Assembly: GCA_007571115.1 (NCBI GenBank)
Contig: RKSA01000205.1
Coordinates: forward strand, 1 to 9,190
Reading direction: 5' to 3'
Source: Gammaproteobacteria bacterium
GTDB taxonomy: Bacteria > Pseudomonadota > Gammaproteobacteria > Pseudomonadales > Pseudohongiellaceae
Length of the DNA: 9,190 bases
The position numbers were made by a program, and so were the translations under genes. This document shows positions 1 to 6,750 of the stretch, one piece after another. Every line of letters begins with the position of its first letter. Position 1 is the stretch's first letter. The notes beneath the pieces were generated by a model that saw only the letters and a program-made list of their open reading frames with translations, was not told where the DNA came from and did not search any database.

Positions 1-18
1 CCGGAGTCGCGACTCCGG
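1..18. repeat. Perfect 18-bp palindrome upstream of katG
   Basis: The first 18 bases are a perfect inverted repeat with 9-bp arms and no spacer (CCGGAGTCG/CGACTCCGG). It lies 40 bp before the katG start codon. It could be the stem of a terminator for a gene left of the window, or an operator for katG; without the flanking left sequence the two cannot be told apart. No T-run follows it on the + strand, which weakens the terminator reading for rightward transcription. Confidence 0.55.
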
Positions 19-48
19 CACTTGCATCCCCACTTGACGCCAACTTAC

Positions 49-53
49 AGGAG
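49..53 (+). promoter_or_regulatory. Ribosome binding site of katG
   Basis: AGGAG sits 5 nt before the ATG at 59. It is a near-consensus Shine-Dalgarno site and fixes the katG start. The katG promoter itself is not visible in the 58 bases available and probably lies left of the window. Confidence 0.8.
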
Positions 54-58
54 CAATC

Positions 59-2254
59 ATGCACGATACCGTCAAATGCCCGTTCACGGGCAGCGCGCAG
101 AAATTCGCTGCCGGTTTCGGCACATCGAACCAGGACTGGTGGCCGAACCAGCTCAACCTGAAAATCCTGCACCAGCATTCGAGCAAATCGAATCCGATGG
201 ATGCGGCATTCAACTACGCGGAAGAGTTCAAGAGACTCGACCTCGACGCCTTGAAGAAAGACATTCGCGAGGCAATGACCGACTCCCAGGACTGGTGGCC
301 GGCAGACTACGGCCATTACGGCCCATTGTTCATCCGCATGGCGTGGCACGCTGCGGGAACGTATCGCATCGGCGACGGTCGCGGCGGAGCGGGCACGGGC
401 AACCAGCGCTTCGCTCCGATCAATAGCTGGCCCGACAACGGCAATCTCGACAAGGCGCGCATGTTGCTCTGGCCGATCAAGCAGAAATACGGCAACAGCA
501 TCTCCTGGGCCGACCTGCTGATTCTTGCCGGCAACTGCGCTCTCGAATCGATGGGCTTCGAGACCCTCGGCTTCGCCGGTGGCAGGGCCGACATCTGGGA
601 ACCCGAGGAGGACATCTACTGGGGTGGCGAAAACACCTGGCTCGGCGACAATCGCTACAGTGGCGACCGCGAGCTGGAGAACCCTCTTGCCGCAGTGCAA
701 ATGGGCCTCATCTACGTCAACCCCGAAGGCCCGAATGGCAATCCCGACCCGATCGCCTCGGGCCGCGACATCCGCGAGACCTTCGGCCGCATGGCGATGG
801 ACGATGAAGAGACCGTCGCCCTCGTCGCCGGCGGGCACACTTTCGGCAAATGCCATGGCGCCGGCGACGCGGCCCTCGTCGGGCCCGAACCCGAAGGCGC
901 GGACATCGCCGACCAGGGCCTCGGCTGGAAGAGCAGCCACGGCTCGGGCAAGGGTGGCGATGCGATCACCAGCGGCATCGAGGGCGCCTGGACCACCAAC
1001 CCGGTGCAGTGGGACAACAACTACCTGGAAAACCTGTTCGGCTACGAATGGGAATTGACCAAAAGCCCCGCTGGCGCCAATCAATGGAAGCCCGTGGGGA
1101 ACACCGGCGCTGGCACCGTCCCCGACGCCCACGATCCGGCAAGGCGCCATGCGCCGATGATGACGACTGCCGACATGGCGATGCGCATGGACCCGATCTA
1201 CGAACCCATCGCGCGGCGTTTCCTCGACAATCCCGACCAGCTCGCCGACGCCTTCGCCCGGGCCTGGTTCAAGTTGACGCATCGCGACATGGGGCCCAAG
1301 GCTCGCTATCTCGGCAAGGAAGTCCCGGCCGAGGATTTCATCTGGCAAGACCCCATCCCAGCGGCAAGGCACGACCTCATCGACAACAGCGATGTCGCCG
1401 CGCTCAAGCGCGACATTCTTGCCACCGGGCTGAGCGTTGCGCAGCTCGTCGGCGCTGCCTGGGCTTCCGCCTCGACTTTCCGCGGTTCCGACATGCGCGG
1501 CGGCGCCAATGGCGCCCGGGTTCGCCTAGCCCCCCAGAAGGACTGGGAAGTCAACCGCCCCGAAGACCTTGCCAAGGTGCTTGCCGCCCTCGAAGGCGTG
1601 CAAGGCGAGTTCAACGTTCGCCAGTCGGGCGGCAAGCAGGTTTCGCTTGCGGACCTGATCGTGCTTGGCGGTTGCGCGGCGATCGAGCACGCGGCGCAAA
1701 ACGCCGGCCACGAGTTGCGCGTGCCGTTCTCGCCAGGCCGCACAGACGCCGCCGCAGAGCAAACCGATGCCGAATCCTTCGCCGCGCCCGAACCCGCCGC
1801 CGACGGTTTCCGCAATTACCTTGGCGGCAAGTATTCGGTTTCGGCCGAGGAGCTGCTCGTCGACAAGGCGCAGTTGCTGACCTTGACCGCTCCCGAAATG
1901 ACCGTGCTCGTTGGCGGAATGCGCGTTCTTGGCACGAATGCCGATGGCTCGGGCCATGGCGTCCTGACGAGCAAGCCTGGGGCCTTGAGCAATGACTTTT
2001 TCGTCAACCTGCTCGACATGGGAACCGTCTGGCGCCCGACCTCCGACGACGAAAACGTCTTCGAAGGCCGCGACCGCACCACCGGCGAACTGCGCTGGAC
2101 CGGAACTCGCGCCGATCTCGTGTTCGGCTCGAATTCGCAACTGCGGGCGCTCGCCGAAATCTATGCCTGCTCGGATTCCGGGGCGAAGTTTCGCAGCGAT
2201 TTCGTGGCGGCATGGAGCAAGGTCATGGATCTCGACCGCTTCGACCTGGCCTGA
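59..2254 (+). CDS. katG: Catalase-peroxidase KatG
   Basis: This cytoplasmic haem enzyme breaks down H2O2 (catalase) and has broad peroxidase activity. The 731-residue length is normal for the family. The N-terminal haem domain (about 1-430) carries the distal triad R93, W96 and H97 in the RMAWHAAGTYR motif. The family's Met-Tyr-Trp adduct is formed by W96, Y219 (IYVNPEGP) and M245 (RMAMDDEE). H260 in GGHTFGK is the proximal haem ligand and W311 the proximal Trp. R409 (HRDMGP) matches the mobile Arg switch needed for catalase turnover. The C-terminal domain (about 435-731) is the usual degenerate copy without haem. There is no signal peptide. The start follows a clear AGGAG. The gene stands alone, convergent with the gene to its right. 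OxyR, Fur or similar control is common for katG but no site can be assigned here. Residue roles come from the known family; identification is essentially certain. Confidence 0.97.
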   Translation: MHDTVKCPFTGSAQKFAAGFGTSNQDWWPNQLNLKILHQHSSKSNPMDAAFNYAEEFKRLDLDALKKDIREAMTDSQDWWPADYGHYGPLFIRMAWHAAGTYRIGDGRGGAGTGNQRFAPINSWPDNGNLDKARMLLWPIKQKYGNSISWADLLILAGNCALESMGFETLGFAGGRADIWEPEEDIYWGGENTWLGDNRYSGDRELENPLAAVQMGLIYVNPEGPNGNPDPIASGRDIRETFGRMAMDDEETVALVAGGHTFGKCHGAGDAALVGPEPEGADIADQGLGWKSSHGSGKGGDAITSGIEGAWTTNPVQWDNNYLENLFGYEWELTKSPAGANQWKPVGNTGAGTVPDAHDPARRHAPMMTTADMAMRMDPIYEPIARRFLDNPDQLADAFARAWFKLTHRDMGPKARYLGKEVPAEDFIWQDPIPAARHDLIDNSDVAALKRDILATGLSVAQLVGAAWASASTFRGSDMRGGANGARVRLAPQKDWEVNRPEDLAKVLAALEGVQGEFNVRQSGGKQVSLADLIVLGGCAAIEHAAQNAGHELRVPFSPGRTDAAAEQTDAESFAAPEPAADGFRNYLGGKYSVSAEELLVDKAQLLTLTAPEMTVLVGGMRVLGTNADGSGHGVLTSKPGALSNDFFVNLLDMGTVWRPTSDDENVFEGRDRTTGELRWTGTRADLVFGSNSQLRALAEIYACSDSGAKFRSDFVAAWSKVMDLDRFDLA

Positions 2255-2273
2255 TCGATCGATGATCGCCTGT

Positions 2274-2301
2274 CCGGGGGCGAGTCGAATCTCGCCTCCG
2301 G
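2274..2301. terminator. Hairpin between convergent katG and gamma-CA gene
   Basis: An 11-bp stem (2274-2284 with 2291-2301) with one G-T wobble encloses a 6-nt loop, TCGAAT. It begins 19 bp after the katG stop and lies 33 bp beyond the stop of the opposing gene, so it is placed to end transcription from both sides. Neither strand has a good T-run after the stem, so it may act as a weak terminator, a Rho-assisted site or an mRNA 3'-end stabiliser. Confidence 0.55.
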
Positions 2302-2334
2302 CGCAAGGCGCTCTTCGCTAGCCCCCCCGGCGGT

Positions 2335-2865
2335 CTAGCCGCGCGGGTCTGGCACAAGCTCCCGCTTGAAACGCTTGAAATTGCGCACGTAAGTCGCGGC
2401 GCTTTCGCGCAATGCTGCCCGCTCGGCATCGGTCACGCTGCGGATCACCCGGGCCGGCGAGCCGAGCGCCAGCGAATTGTCGGGGATCCGCTTGCCTTCG
2501 ACAACGAGGCTATTGGCGCCGATCAGGCAATTGCGACCGATCACCGCGCCGTTGAGAACCACGGCGTTGATCCCGATCAGCGAATTGTCGCCAACCGTGC
2601 AGCCGTGCAGCATCGCCTTGTGACCGACGGTGACGTTGCGCCCGATGGCGAGAGGCATCCCCAGATCGGTATGCAGCACCGCCAGATCCTGCACGTTGGA
2701 GTTTTCACCAAGGCTGATCAGCTCGTTGTCGCCTCGCAACACGGCGTGATACCAGACGCTGGCGTTGTTTCCGAGGCGCACGCGACCGATGACAGTGGCG
2801 CTGTCGGCGACGAACCAGTCGGCACCGGCGATTTCCACTTCGATCTCGCCAAGCCTGTACAACAT
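2335..2865 (-). CDS. Gamma-carbonic-anhydrase-like hexapeptide-repeat protein (YrdA/PaaY type)
   Basis: A 176-residue protein made almost entirely of left-handed beta-helix hexapeptide repeats (about residues 10-140), followed by a C-terminal helix (about 145-170). Homologues form trimers with metal sites between subunits. The three expected zinc-ligand histidines are present: H65 (LHTD), and H82 and H87 in GHKAMLHGC. R44 and D46 (RGDN) and Q59 (NVQD) match the conserved structural and active-site residues of the gamma class. The short H65-H82 spacing means it lacks the acidic loop of archaeal Cam, as in CamH, YrdA and PaaY proteins. Carbonic anhydrase activity in this subgroup is variable and the true substrate is often unknown, so the function is a family inference. 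The gene lies 92 bp after the ZIP gene on the same strand with no terminator between, so it may be the last gene of that transcript. Confidence 0.9.
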   Translation of the reverse strand: MLYRLGEIEVEIAGADWFVADSATVIGRVRLGNNASVWYHAVLRGDNELISLGENSNVQDLAVLHTDLGMPLAIGRNVTVGHKAMLHGCTVGDNSLIGINAVVLNGAVIGRNCLIGANSLVVEGKRIPDNSLALGSPARVIRSVTDAERAALRESAATYVRNFKRFKRELVPDPRG

Positions 2866-2867
2866 CG

Positions 2868-2896
2868 CTCCCCTCCTCCTCTTCCTCTCTTCCTCT
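2868..2896 (-). promoter_or_regulatory. Purine-only leader and ribosome binding site of the gamma-CA-like gene
   Basis: The mRNA leader has an unbroken 29-nt run of A and G ending 2 nt before the start codon at 2865. It contains several overlapping Shine-Dalgarno-like cores (GAGG, GGAGG). The proximal one, GGAGG, gives strong support to the chosen start. The run is low-complexity and may be a simple-sequence expansion. Confidence 0.6.
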
Positions 2897-2957
2897 GCCA
2901 GATTCGCCAGCGGAAACTCCCAGCTTCAACCAGCAGCCCCCCCTGATGCTAGCGATG

Positions 2958-3827
2958 CTAGACCCAGATTCCCAATGCCGCCATGCTTGCCAGGCCAGCG
3001 AGAACGAGCAGGAACTTGAGCGGGCGGTCTGCATCGCGAACCGGCACTGCAAGATCCCCGGCAGCGTCCCCCCCGCTCTCGGCCAAACGGCCTGACCGGT
3101 CGTCACCCCGTTTCAGTTCCGCATCGATCATGTCCATGATGGCGACATAAATGAACGTCCCCGCCGCCAGCGCGTTGAAAACTCCCACCGCAAGTTCGGC
3201 GCCCTCGCCTTGCATCAGGCCCGAGGCTGCGGTGCCGAACAGGATCCCCAGCGGCGTCATCAACACGAAAATGAGCAATGTCACACGCAACTGCGACCGG
3301 TGCAGGCCCGCTGCATGGGCATTGACCATGAGCGCGAAGGCGGCGGACCCCTTGTGCGCGAGAATGCCAGTCATCACGAGCAACGAGGCGGCGACTTCGG
3401 GTTCGAGGCCGAGCGCGATTCCGGTAATGACCGAATGGATCGAAAGCGCGGCGAGCATCACCGTTCGGTACAAGGGCTTGCGGCGACCATCCGGAACACA
3501 CTCCCCGGCAGGCGCGAACGATTCGAAATGGACTCGATCAATCCATAGCAGCAAGGCGATTCCCGCAGCAGCGAGCAGCGGCGCCAATGGATATCCGGTA
3601 AAGTCGGCGAGCAGTTCCTCGGCTTCGGGAAGCAGGTGGGTAAAGCCGATGCCAAGGAAGATTCCTCCCGCCAATGCATTGCCGAGCGAGAAAAAGCGGC
3701 GGCTGCCCTGCCCTCGCGCGGCGAGCAGGGGAATCAGGCCGCCGAGAATGCCGACCGCGAAAATCGACACGGCAGCGATGATCTTGAGTGTGAGCAGGGA
3801 AATCATGGCGCTGCAACCATACTGCAT
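2958..3827 (-). CDS. ZIP-family divalent metal transporter (probable zinc permease)
   Basis: An inner-membrane permease of 289 residues with the eight-helix ZIP layout. Hydrophobic segments lie at about 11-37, 47-65, 79-97, 121-141, 146-170, 180-204, 211-233 and 270-288. Family metal-site motifs are visible: H64 with E69 and E71 near the end of helix 2 (THLLPEAEE), HS-x3-G in helix 4 (H131, S132, G136) and HK in helix 5 (H158, K159). The HS/HK pattern resembles ZIP subfamilies related to eukaryotic ZIP1/IRT1 more than ZupT (HNxPEG). The cytoplasmic loop after helix 3 (about 98-120) is short and lacks the common His run. Position downstream of a ZnuD-like receptor argues for zinc uptake; Fe or Mn cannot be excluded. 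A second ATG at 3806 (residue 8) starts closer to the first helix. Neither start has a strong ribosome site, so the N-terminus is uncertain by 7 residues. Confidence 0.9.
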   Translation of the reverse strand: MQYGCSAMISLLTLKIIAAVSIFAVGILGGLIPLLAARGQGSRRFFSLGNALAGGIFLGIGFTHLLPEAEELLADFTGYPLAPLLAAAGIALLLWIDRVHFESFAPAGECVPDGRRKPLYRTVMLAALSIHSVITGIALGLEPEVAASLLVMTGILAHKGSAAFALMVNAHAAGLHRSQLRVTLLIFVLMTPLGILFGTAASGLMQGEGAELAVGVFNALAAGTFIYVAIMDMIDAELKRGDDRSGRLAESGGDAAGDLAVPVRDADRPLKFLLVLAGLASMAALGIWV

Positions 3828-3847
3828 TTTGCCGCGATCCCAAAATG

Positions 3848-3875
3848 AAAAGTCCCGCCGGGAGGCGGGACTTTT
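3848..3875 (-). terminator. Intrinsic terminator after znuD, before the ZIP gene
   Basis: A perfect 12-bp stem (3848-3859 with 3864-3875) has a 4-nt loop. On the minus strand the 3' arm ends in TTTT followed by CATTTTG, a U-rich tail. It starts 22 bp after the znuD stop and ends 20 bp before the first ATG of the ZIP gene. The mirrored A/T ends make it look bidirectional, although no + strand gene needs it. This is the best terminator in the window. Confidence 0.85.
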
Positions 3876-3897
3876 CGTGGCGATGGGCGGGGCTGCA

Positions 3898-6111
3898 TCA
3901 GTACTCGAAGCGAACTCCCATCATCAGGCTGCGCCCTGGTTCGGGCGCATAGTTCTTGAGGAAGGAAACGTGGTTGCGAATCTCTTCGTCCAACAGGTTG
4001 GAACCGCGCAGGAATACCTCGAAACCCCTGTCCTGGGCGAGGCTCCAGCGATAGTTCGCGTACAGCGATAGCAAGGTGTACGCCCCCGTCGGCAATTCGA
4101 ATTCGGCAACATCTCCTTGCTCCTGAACGCGGGAGGCATCGAGGCGAACGCTCCAGTTGCTGCCAAAATAGTGCAGATCGGCGCCGATCCTCGCTGCGGG
4201 AATGCGAGGCACATTGCCGCCAGAGTCGAAATCGGCATTCACCAGGTCGCCGTAGAGGCCCAGCGCAAGCGATGCGTTCGCTGCCTCGATCAGGCTGAAG
4301 GAAACCTCGCCTTCGATGCCGCTGAAACGCGCATCGCGAGCCTGGTAGGCAGCGATTTGCTGTTCCTCGAATTCCTCGCCGGTCAAGCCGAGATAGATGA
4401 AATCGTCGATCTGGTTGTAATAGACGCTCAACTCGCCGGTGACGCTGCCGCGATGCTTGCGATAGCCGAACTCGATGTTGTTCGAAGTCTCGTCGCTGAG
4501 TTGCGGATTGCCGATTTCGAGCAGGTTGTTGGCAACGTGCAGGAACAGATGCTCGTTATCGGCGTGGCGCGCACAGGTGTCGGTGGCGATGTTGGAAAAC
4601 AGCTCCTCCACCGCAGGTGCGCGCTGCGAGCGGGATGCGCCGAGCAGCAAGTTGGCATCGCTTCCCAAGTCGTAAAGGACGCTGCCACTGAGGCTTACGG
4701 AATTGCCGCTATACCTGCAACGGCCATTCGGATCGACGCCATTGTCCTCGAAGCGAATGCCGAGTTCGGCGGTCCAGGCTTCGCTGTCGTAACGCTCGAC
4801 GCCAAACAGCCCGATCGAGTTGAGGTCGGATTCGGGGATGAATGCCTCCTCGCCAGTGGCGCTGAACACGGTGTCGAGAAGGTGGACTCCCCAAACCCCG
4901 GTCCAGTTGCCGAGCGGGACGTGGGTCATGGTGATGCGGGCTTCGGTCCCCTCATGCTGATAGCGAGTTCCGACATGGCTGTCGCCGTCGGCGAAAAACT
5001 CGACCTCGTCGTGGGCGTAGTCGCTGAATCCCACAGCGAAGCGAATGTTTTGCACCCAGTTGCCCGAAAGCTGCAACTCGCCTTTCACATCGTAGCGAGT
5101 CTGGTTGACTGCGAGGCGAACGAACTCGACCTCTGCGGCATGATCATCGTGCCCGTGCTCGTCTTCGTGCTCGTGCTCTTCGTGTTCTTCATGCTCCTCT
5201 TCGTGATGCGCATGGGTATGCGCGCCGAGGGGAAGACCAAAATCGCTATTGAACTCGCTGATCGAAAAGCCGATGAAGCCATCGTCACCGATGAAGGAAA
5301 AACCGAAATTGCCACCGTCGGATTCAGCGTTGGAATTGCCGATGAAGCCGTAGGTGTTCTCGACTTCCTCCGCGTGCACGTCTTCATCGTGATGCTCATC
5401 TTCGTGATGGCCGTGCATCAGCTCTTCGAGCTGCTCGAGGGCGTGCTCGTCGATCGCATAGCCATTGATCTCGATGTTATCATTGCTGCGGGTGAAACCG
5501 TGCAAATGGAAGGCAACATTGCCCGCAGCGCCATCGATCTGGAGCAGCGTCTTGTTTTCCGAACTGCCGGTGTCATGGCTTTGCTGAATGGCGAAACCCG
5601 TGTCTTCCGGCAAGGTCTCCGGGATGCGGTCGTAGATGATGTTGACCGCGCCTCCGACGGCGCCACTGCCGTAGAGCAGGGTCGCTGGGCCGCGAATCAC
5701 TTCGATCCGTTCGGCCAGGCCAGGCTCCAGCGGATTGGCGTGATCCGGGCTCATCTTCGAAACGTCGATGGTGCCGACGCTGTTCTGCAGCACTTGCACG
5801 CGATTGCCCGATTGCCCGCGAATCACCGGAAGCCCGACCCCGGTTCCGAACGAGGCATTGGCAAGCCCGATCTCGTTTTTCAACGTCTCGCCGAGACTGT
5901 TGCTGATCTTCTCGCGCAACTCGGCGCCAGACAGGACTCCCACCGGAAGTGCCGTATCCGGTTCCGGTTGCTGGAATGGCGCGGAAACGATGATCTCCTG
6001 GATCTGTTCCTCGCCAGAATTCGACTCTTGCTCCGCTAGCGCGCCAGCGGCATGAAACGACGCCACCGCCAAAGCGACGGCGGCAGTAATCTTCTTGCGT
6101 TGCATATTCAT
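3898..6111 (-). CDS. znuD: TonB-dependent outer-membrane zinc receptor, ZnuD-like
   Basis: An outer-membrane gated barrel that would bring Zn2+ into the periplasm using TonB/ExbBD energy. Residues 1-26 are a signal peptide (MNMQRKK, hydrophobic core, cut after ALA). A TonB-box-like stretch, EIIVSA, is at 39-44. The plug spans about 50-160, with VIRG, GLAERIEVIRGPATLLYGSGA and GGAVNII signatures; the rest is a beta barrel ending in aromatic Y737. Two His/Asp/Glu-rich segments, at 233-246 (6 His) and 298-324 (11 His), are the hallmark of ZnuD-type receptors. The late segment NLLDEEIRNHVSFLKNYAPE also fits that family. Two Cys (C465, C513) in barrel loops may form a disulfide. The start at 6111 follows GGGGA and gives a clean signal peptide; an upstream in-frame ATG at 6174 would add 21 residues ahead of it. 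A small His/Cys protein precedes it by 116 bp. Zinc specificity is inferred from motifs and neighbours; Ni or another metal is the main alternative. Confidence 0.9.
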   Translation of the reverse strand: MNMQRKKITAAVALAVASFHAAGALAEQESNSGEEQIQEIIVSAPFQQPEPDTALPVGVLSGAELREKISNSLGETLKNEIGLANASFGTGVGLPVIRGQSGNRVQVLQNSVGTIDVSKMSPDHANPLEPGLAERIEVIRGPATLLYGSGAVGGAVNIIYDRIPETLPEDTGFAIQQSHDTGSSENKTLLQIDGAAGNVAFHLHGFTRSNDNIEINGYAIDEHALEQLEELMHGHHEDEHHDEDVHAEEVENTYGFIGNSNAESDGGNFGFSFIGDDGFIGFSISEFNSDFGLPLGAHTHAHHEEEHEEHEEHEHEDEHGHDDHAAEVEFVRLAVNQTRYDVKGELQLSGNWVQNIRFAVGFSDYAHDEVEFFADGDSHVGTRYQHEGTEARITMTHVPLGNWTGVWGVHLLDTVFSATGEEAFIPESDLNSIGLFGVERYDSEAWTAELGIRFEDNGVDPNGRCRYSGNSVSLSGSVLYDLGSDANLLLGASRSQRAPAVEELFSNIATDTCARHADNEHLFLHVANNLLEIGNPQLSDETSNNIEFGYRKHRGSVTGELSVYYNQIDDFIYLGLTGEEFEEQQIAAYQARDARFSGIEGEVSFSLIEAANASLALGLYGDLVNADFDSGGNVPRIPAARIGADLHYFGSNWSVRLDASRVQEQGDVAEFELPTGAYTLLSLYANYRWSLAQDRGFEVFLRGSNLLDEEIRNHVSFLKNYAPEPGRSLMMGVRFEY
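5140..5220 (-). other. Major His/Glu-rich metal-binding segment of ZnuD
   Basis: This stretch encodes receptor residues 298-324, with 11 His and a large excess of Glu/Asp in repeats such as HEEHEEHE. In characterised ZnuD proteins such segments lie in surface loops and capture zinc. The DNA is correspondingly repetitive (CTCGTG/CTTCGTG units on the + strand), so length changes between strains would be unsurprising. Confidence 0.8.
5374..5415 (-). other. Second His/Asp-rich segment of ZnuD
   Basis: This stretch encodes residues 233-246, starting HGHHEDEHHDED and ending in VH, with 6 His. It lies about 50 residues before the larger His-rich segment, in a separate predicted loop. Its metal role is inferred from composition. 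Confidence 0.7.
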
Positions 6112-6117
6112 TGCATT

Positions 6118-6121
6118 CCCC
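6118..6121 (-). promoter_or_regulatory. Ribosome binding site of znuD
   Basis: On the minus strand GGGG (continuing GGGGAA) lies 6 nt before the ATG at 6111. It decides the start in favour of 6111 over the in-frame ATG at 6174, which lacks such a site and would put 21 non-hydrophobic residues ahead of the signal peptide. Confidence 0.65.
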
Positions 6122-6227
6122 AAAATTGCTGATTGACCAATCGATCTAGACGCCCCAGCGGAACCATCGCGCAATTCTCGAATGGAATCGGCGCGGGCCG
6201 CTGAAGCGGATTGCGAAAAACGATCTG

Positions 6228-6545
6228 TCAGCCTTGGGGAGGCGCTCTGGCACGAAGGTCGAAACGCTGTGGAAGTGGCAATCCCGCCCGAACCTCGCGG
6301 GAGGCGATGAAAGCCGAGGCGGAAAAGGTTTCGTCGTGACTCGACGGAACGGCATCATTGCCCGAGCCCATTTGCAGGCAAATGTCGCATTCGTAGCGCG
6401 TGGGATGGTCTTCGTCGTGATCATGGGCAAGCTCGACGCCTTGCGCGAACAGCAGCAAAACACAAACAAGCGCCGCCAGCGGCGATGACCGATAGCGATC
6501 ACGCCGCGCAACGCTGAGTCCGCGCTGCCCTCGCCCTGCGTCCAT
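6228..6545 (-). CDS. Small secreted or membrane-anchored His/Cys protein (DUF2946-like, putative zinc chaperone)
   Basis: A 105-residue protein. A basic N-terminus (RRDRYR, 14-19) precedes a short hydrophobic segment (22-34, LAALVCVLLLFAQ), which is a signal peptide or membrane anchor. Directly after it comes a metal-ligand cluster: H41, H43 and H47 mixed with acidic residues, then C53 and C56 (ECDIC). The rest is low in recognisable motifs and ends in RARAPPQG, a tail seen in DUF2946-type proteins. The family match is from memory of its features and is moderate. It probably binds zinc on the periplasmic side and passes it between ZnuD and the inner-membrane permease; this is inferred from the ligands and from znuD lying 116 bp downstream. 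The start at 6545 has GGTGAG 7 nt upstream. An in-frame ATG at 6593 (121 residues) is a real alternative. The longest frame, from 6746, would run through the predicted promoter. Confidence 0.75.
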   Translation of the reverse strand: MDAGRGQRGLSVARRDRYRSSPLAALVCVLLLFAQGVELAHDHDEDHPTRYECDICLQMGSGNDAVPSSHDETFSASAFIASREVRAGLPLPQRFDLRARAPPQG

Positions 6546-6552
6546 CAATTCG

Positions 6553-6558
6553 CTCACC
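6553..6558 (-). promoter_or_regulatory. Ribosome binding site for the small His/Cys protein
   Basis: GGTGAG on the minus strand lies 7 nt before the ATG at 6545. It supports this start over 6593, which has only GCGAGCG at longer spacing, and over 6746, which has none. Confidence 0.5.
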
Positions 6559-6630
6559 GATGCGCCCGCCAATGCGTCAAGCCAATGCGCCATGAAAATG
6601 CGCTCGCGAAACAGTCGAAACGCCCCATCG

Positions 6631-6642
6631 AGCCAACTGGCT
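6631..6642. promoter_or_regulatory. Inverted repeat at the predicted start point of the zinc cluster promoter
   Basis: AGCCA-AC-TGGCT is a perfect 12-bp inverted repeat with 5-bp arms and a 2-nt centre. It begins immediately after the predicted -10 hexamer and covers the expected transcription start near 6636, a classic position for a repressor. It does not match the well-known gammaproteobacterial Zur consensus, so the binding protein is unknown. A repeat this short can occur by chance. Confidence 0.35.
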
Positions 6643-6671
6643 ATTGTCAAAGATGCTACCAGGGCTGTCAA
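6643..6671 (-). promoter_or_regulatory. Sigma70-like promoter for the zinc uptake genes
   Basis: On the minus strand a perfect -35 hexamer, TTGACA (6666-6671), is separated by exactly 17 nt from a -10 hexamer, GACAAT (6643-6648, 4 of 6 consensus positions). Predicted transcription starts near 6636, about 90 nt before the ATG at 6545. It lies inside the longest possible reading frame of the small His/Cys protein, which is another reason to choose a shorter start. Confidence 0.6.
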
Positions 6672-6750
6672 GCGAAAGTCGTGCCCAAACGCGAAGCAAG
6701 TCTGAAAATTGATGTCCGAGCGGTCCTTTTCCAGCGCGGAATACATGCCG

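Noticed and set aside
850..1995. Open frame of 381 codons inside katG in another frame
   Set aside because: Arg/Ala/Pro-rich shadow typical of GC-rich coding DNA; katG is intact across it.
2948..2961. Direct repeat GATGCTA around the ZIP stop codon
   Set aside because: Two 7-bp units overlapping a stop codon can arise by chance; no structure or function suggested.
4117..6039. Long open frame on the + strand (640 codons) antisense to znuD
   Set aside because: It mirrors the receptor gene in a GC-rich genome, has no ribosome site or recognisable domain, and the opposite strand encodes a complete known family.
6131..6142. Inverted repeat GATTG-AC-CAATC upstream of znuD as an operator
   Set aside because: Arms are only 5 bp, no promoter hexamers accompany it, and the region looks like an intra-operon gap.
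3898..6174. 758-residue version of the ZnuD-like receptor
   Set aside because: The extra 21 residues precede a complete signal peptide; the ATG at 6111 has a ribosome site and the upstream one does not.
6228..6746. 172-residue version of the small His/Cys protein starting at 6746
   Set aside because: It would read through a near-consensus promoter and inverted repeat, its start has no ribosome site, and the signal-like segment would be more than 85 residues from the N-terminus.
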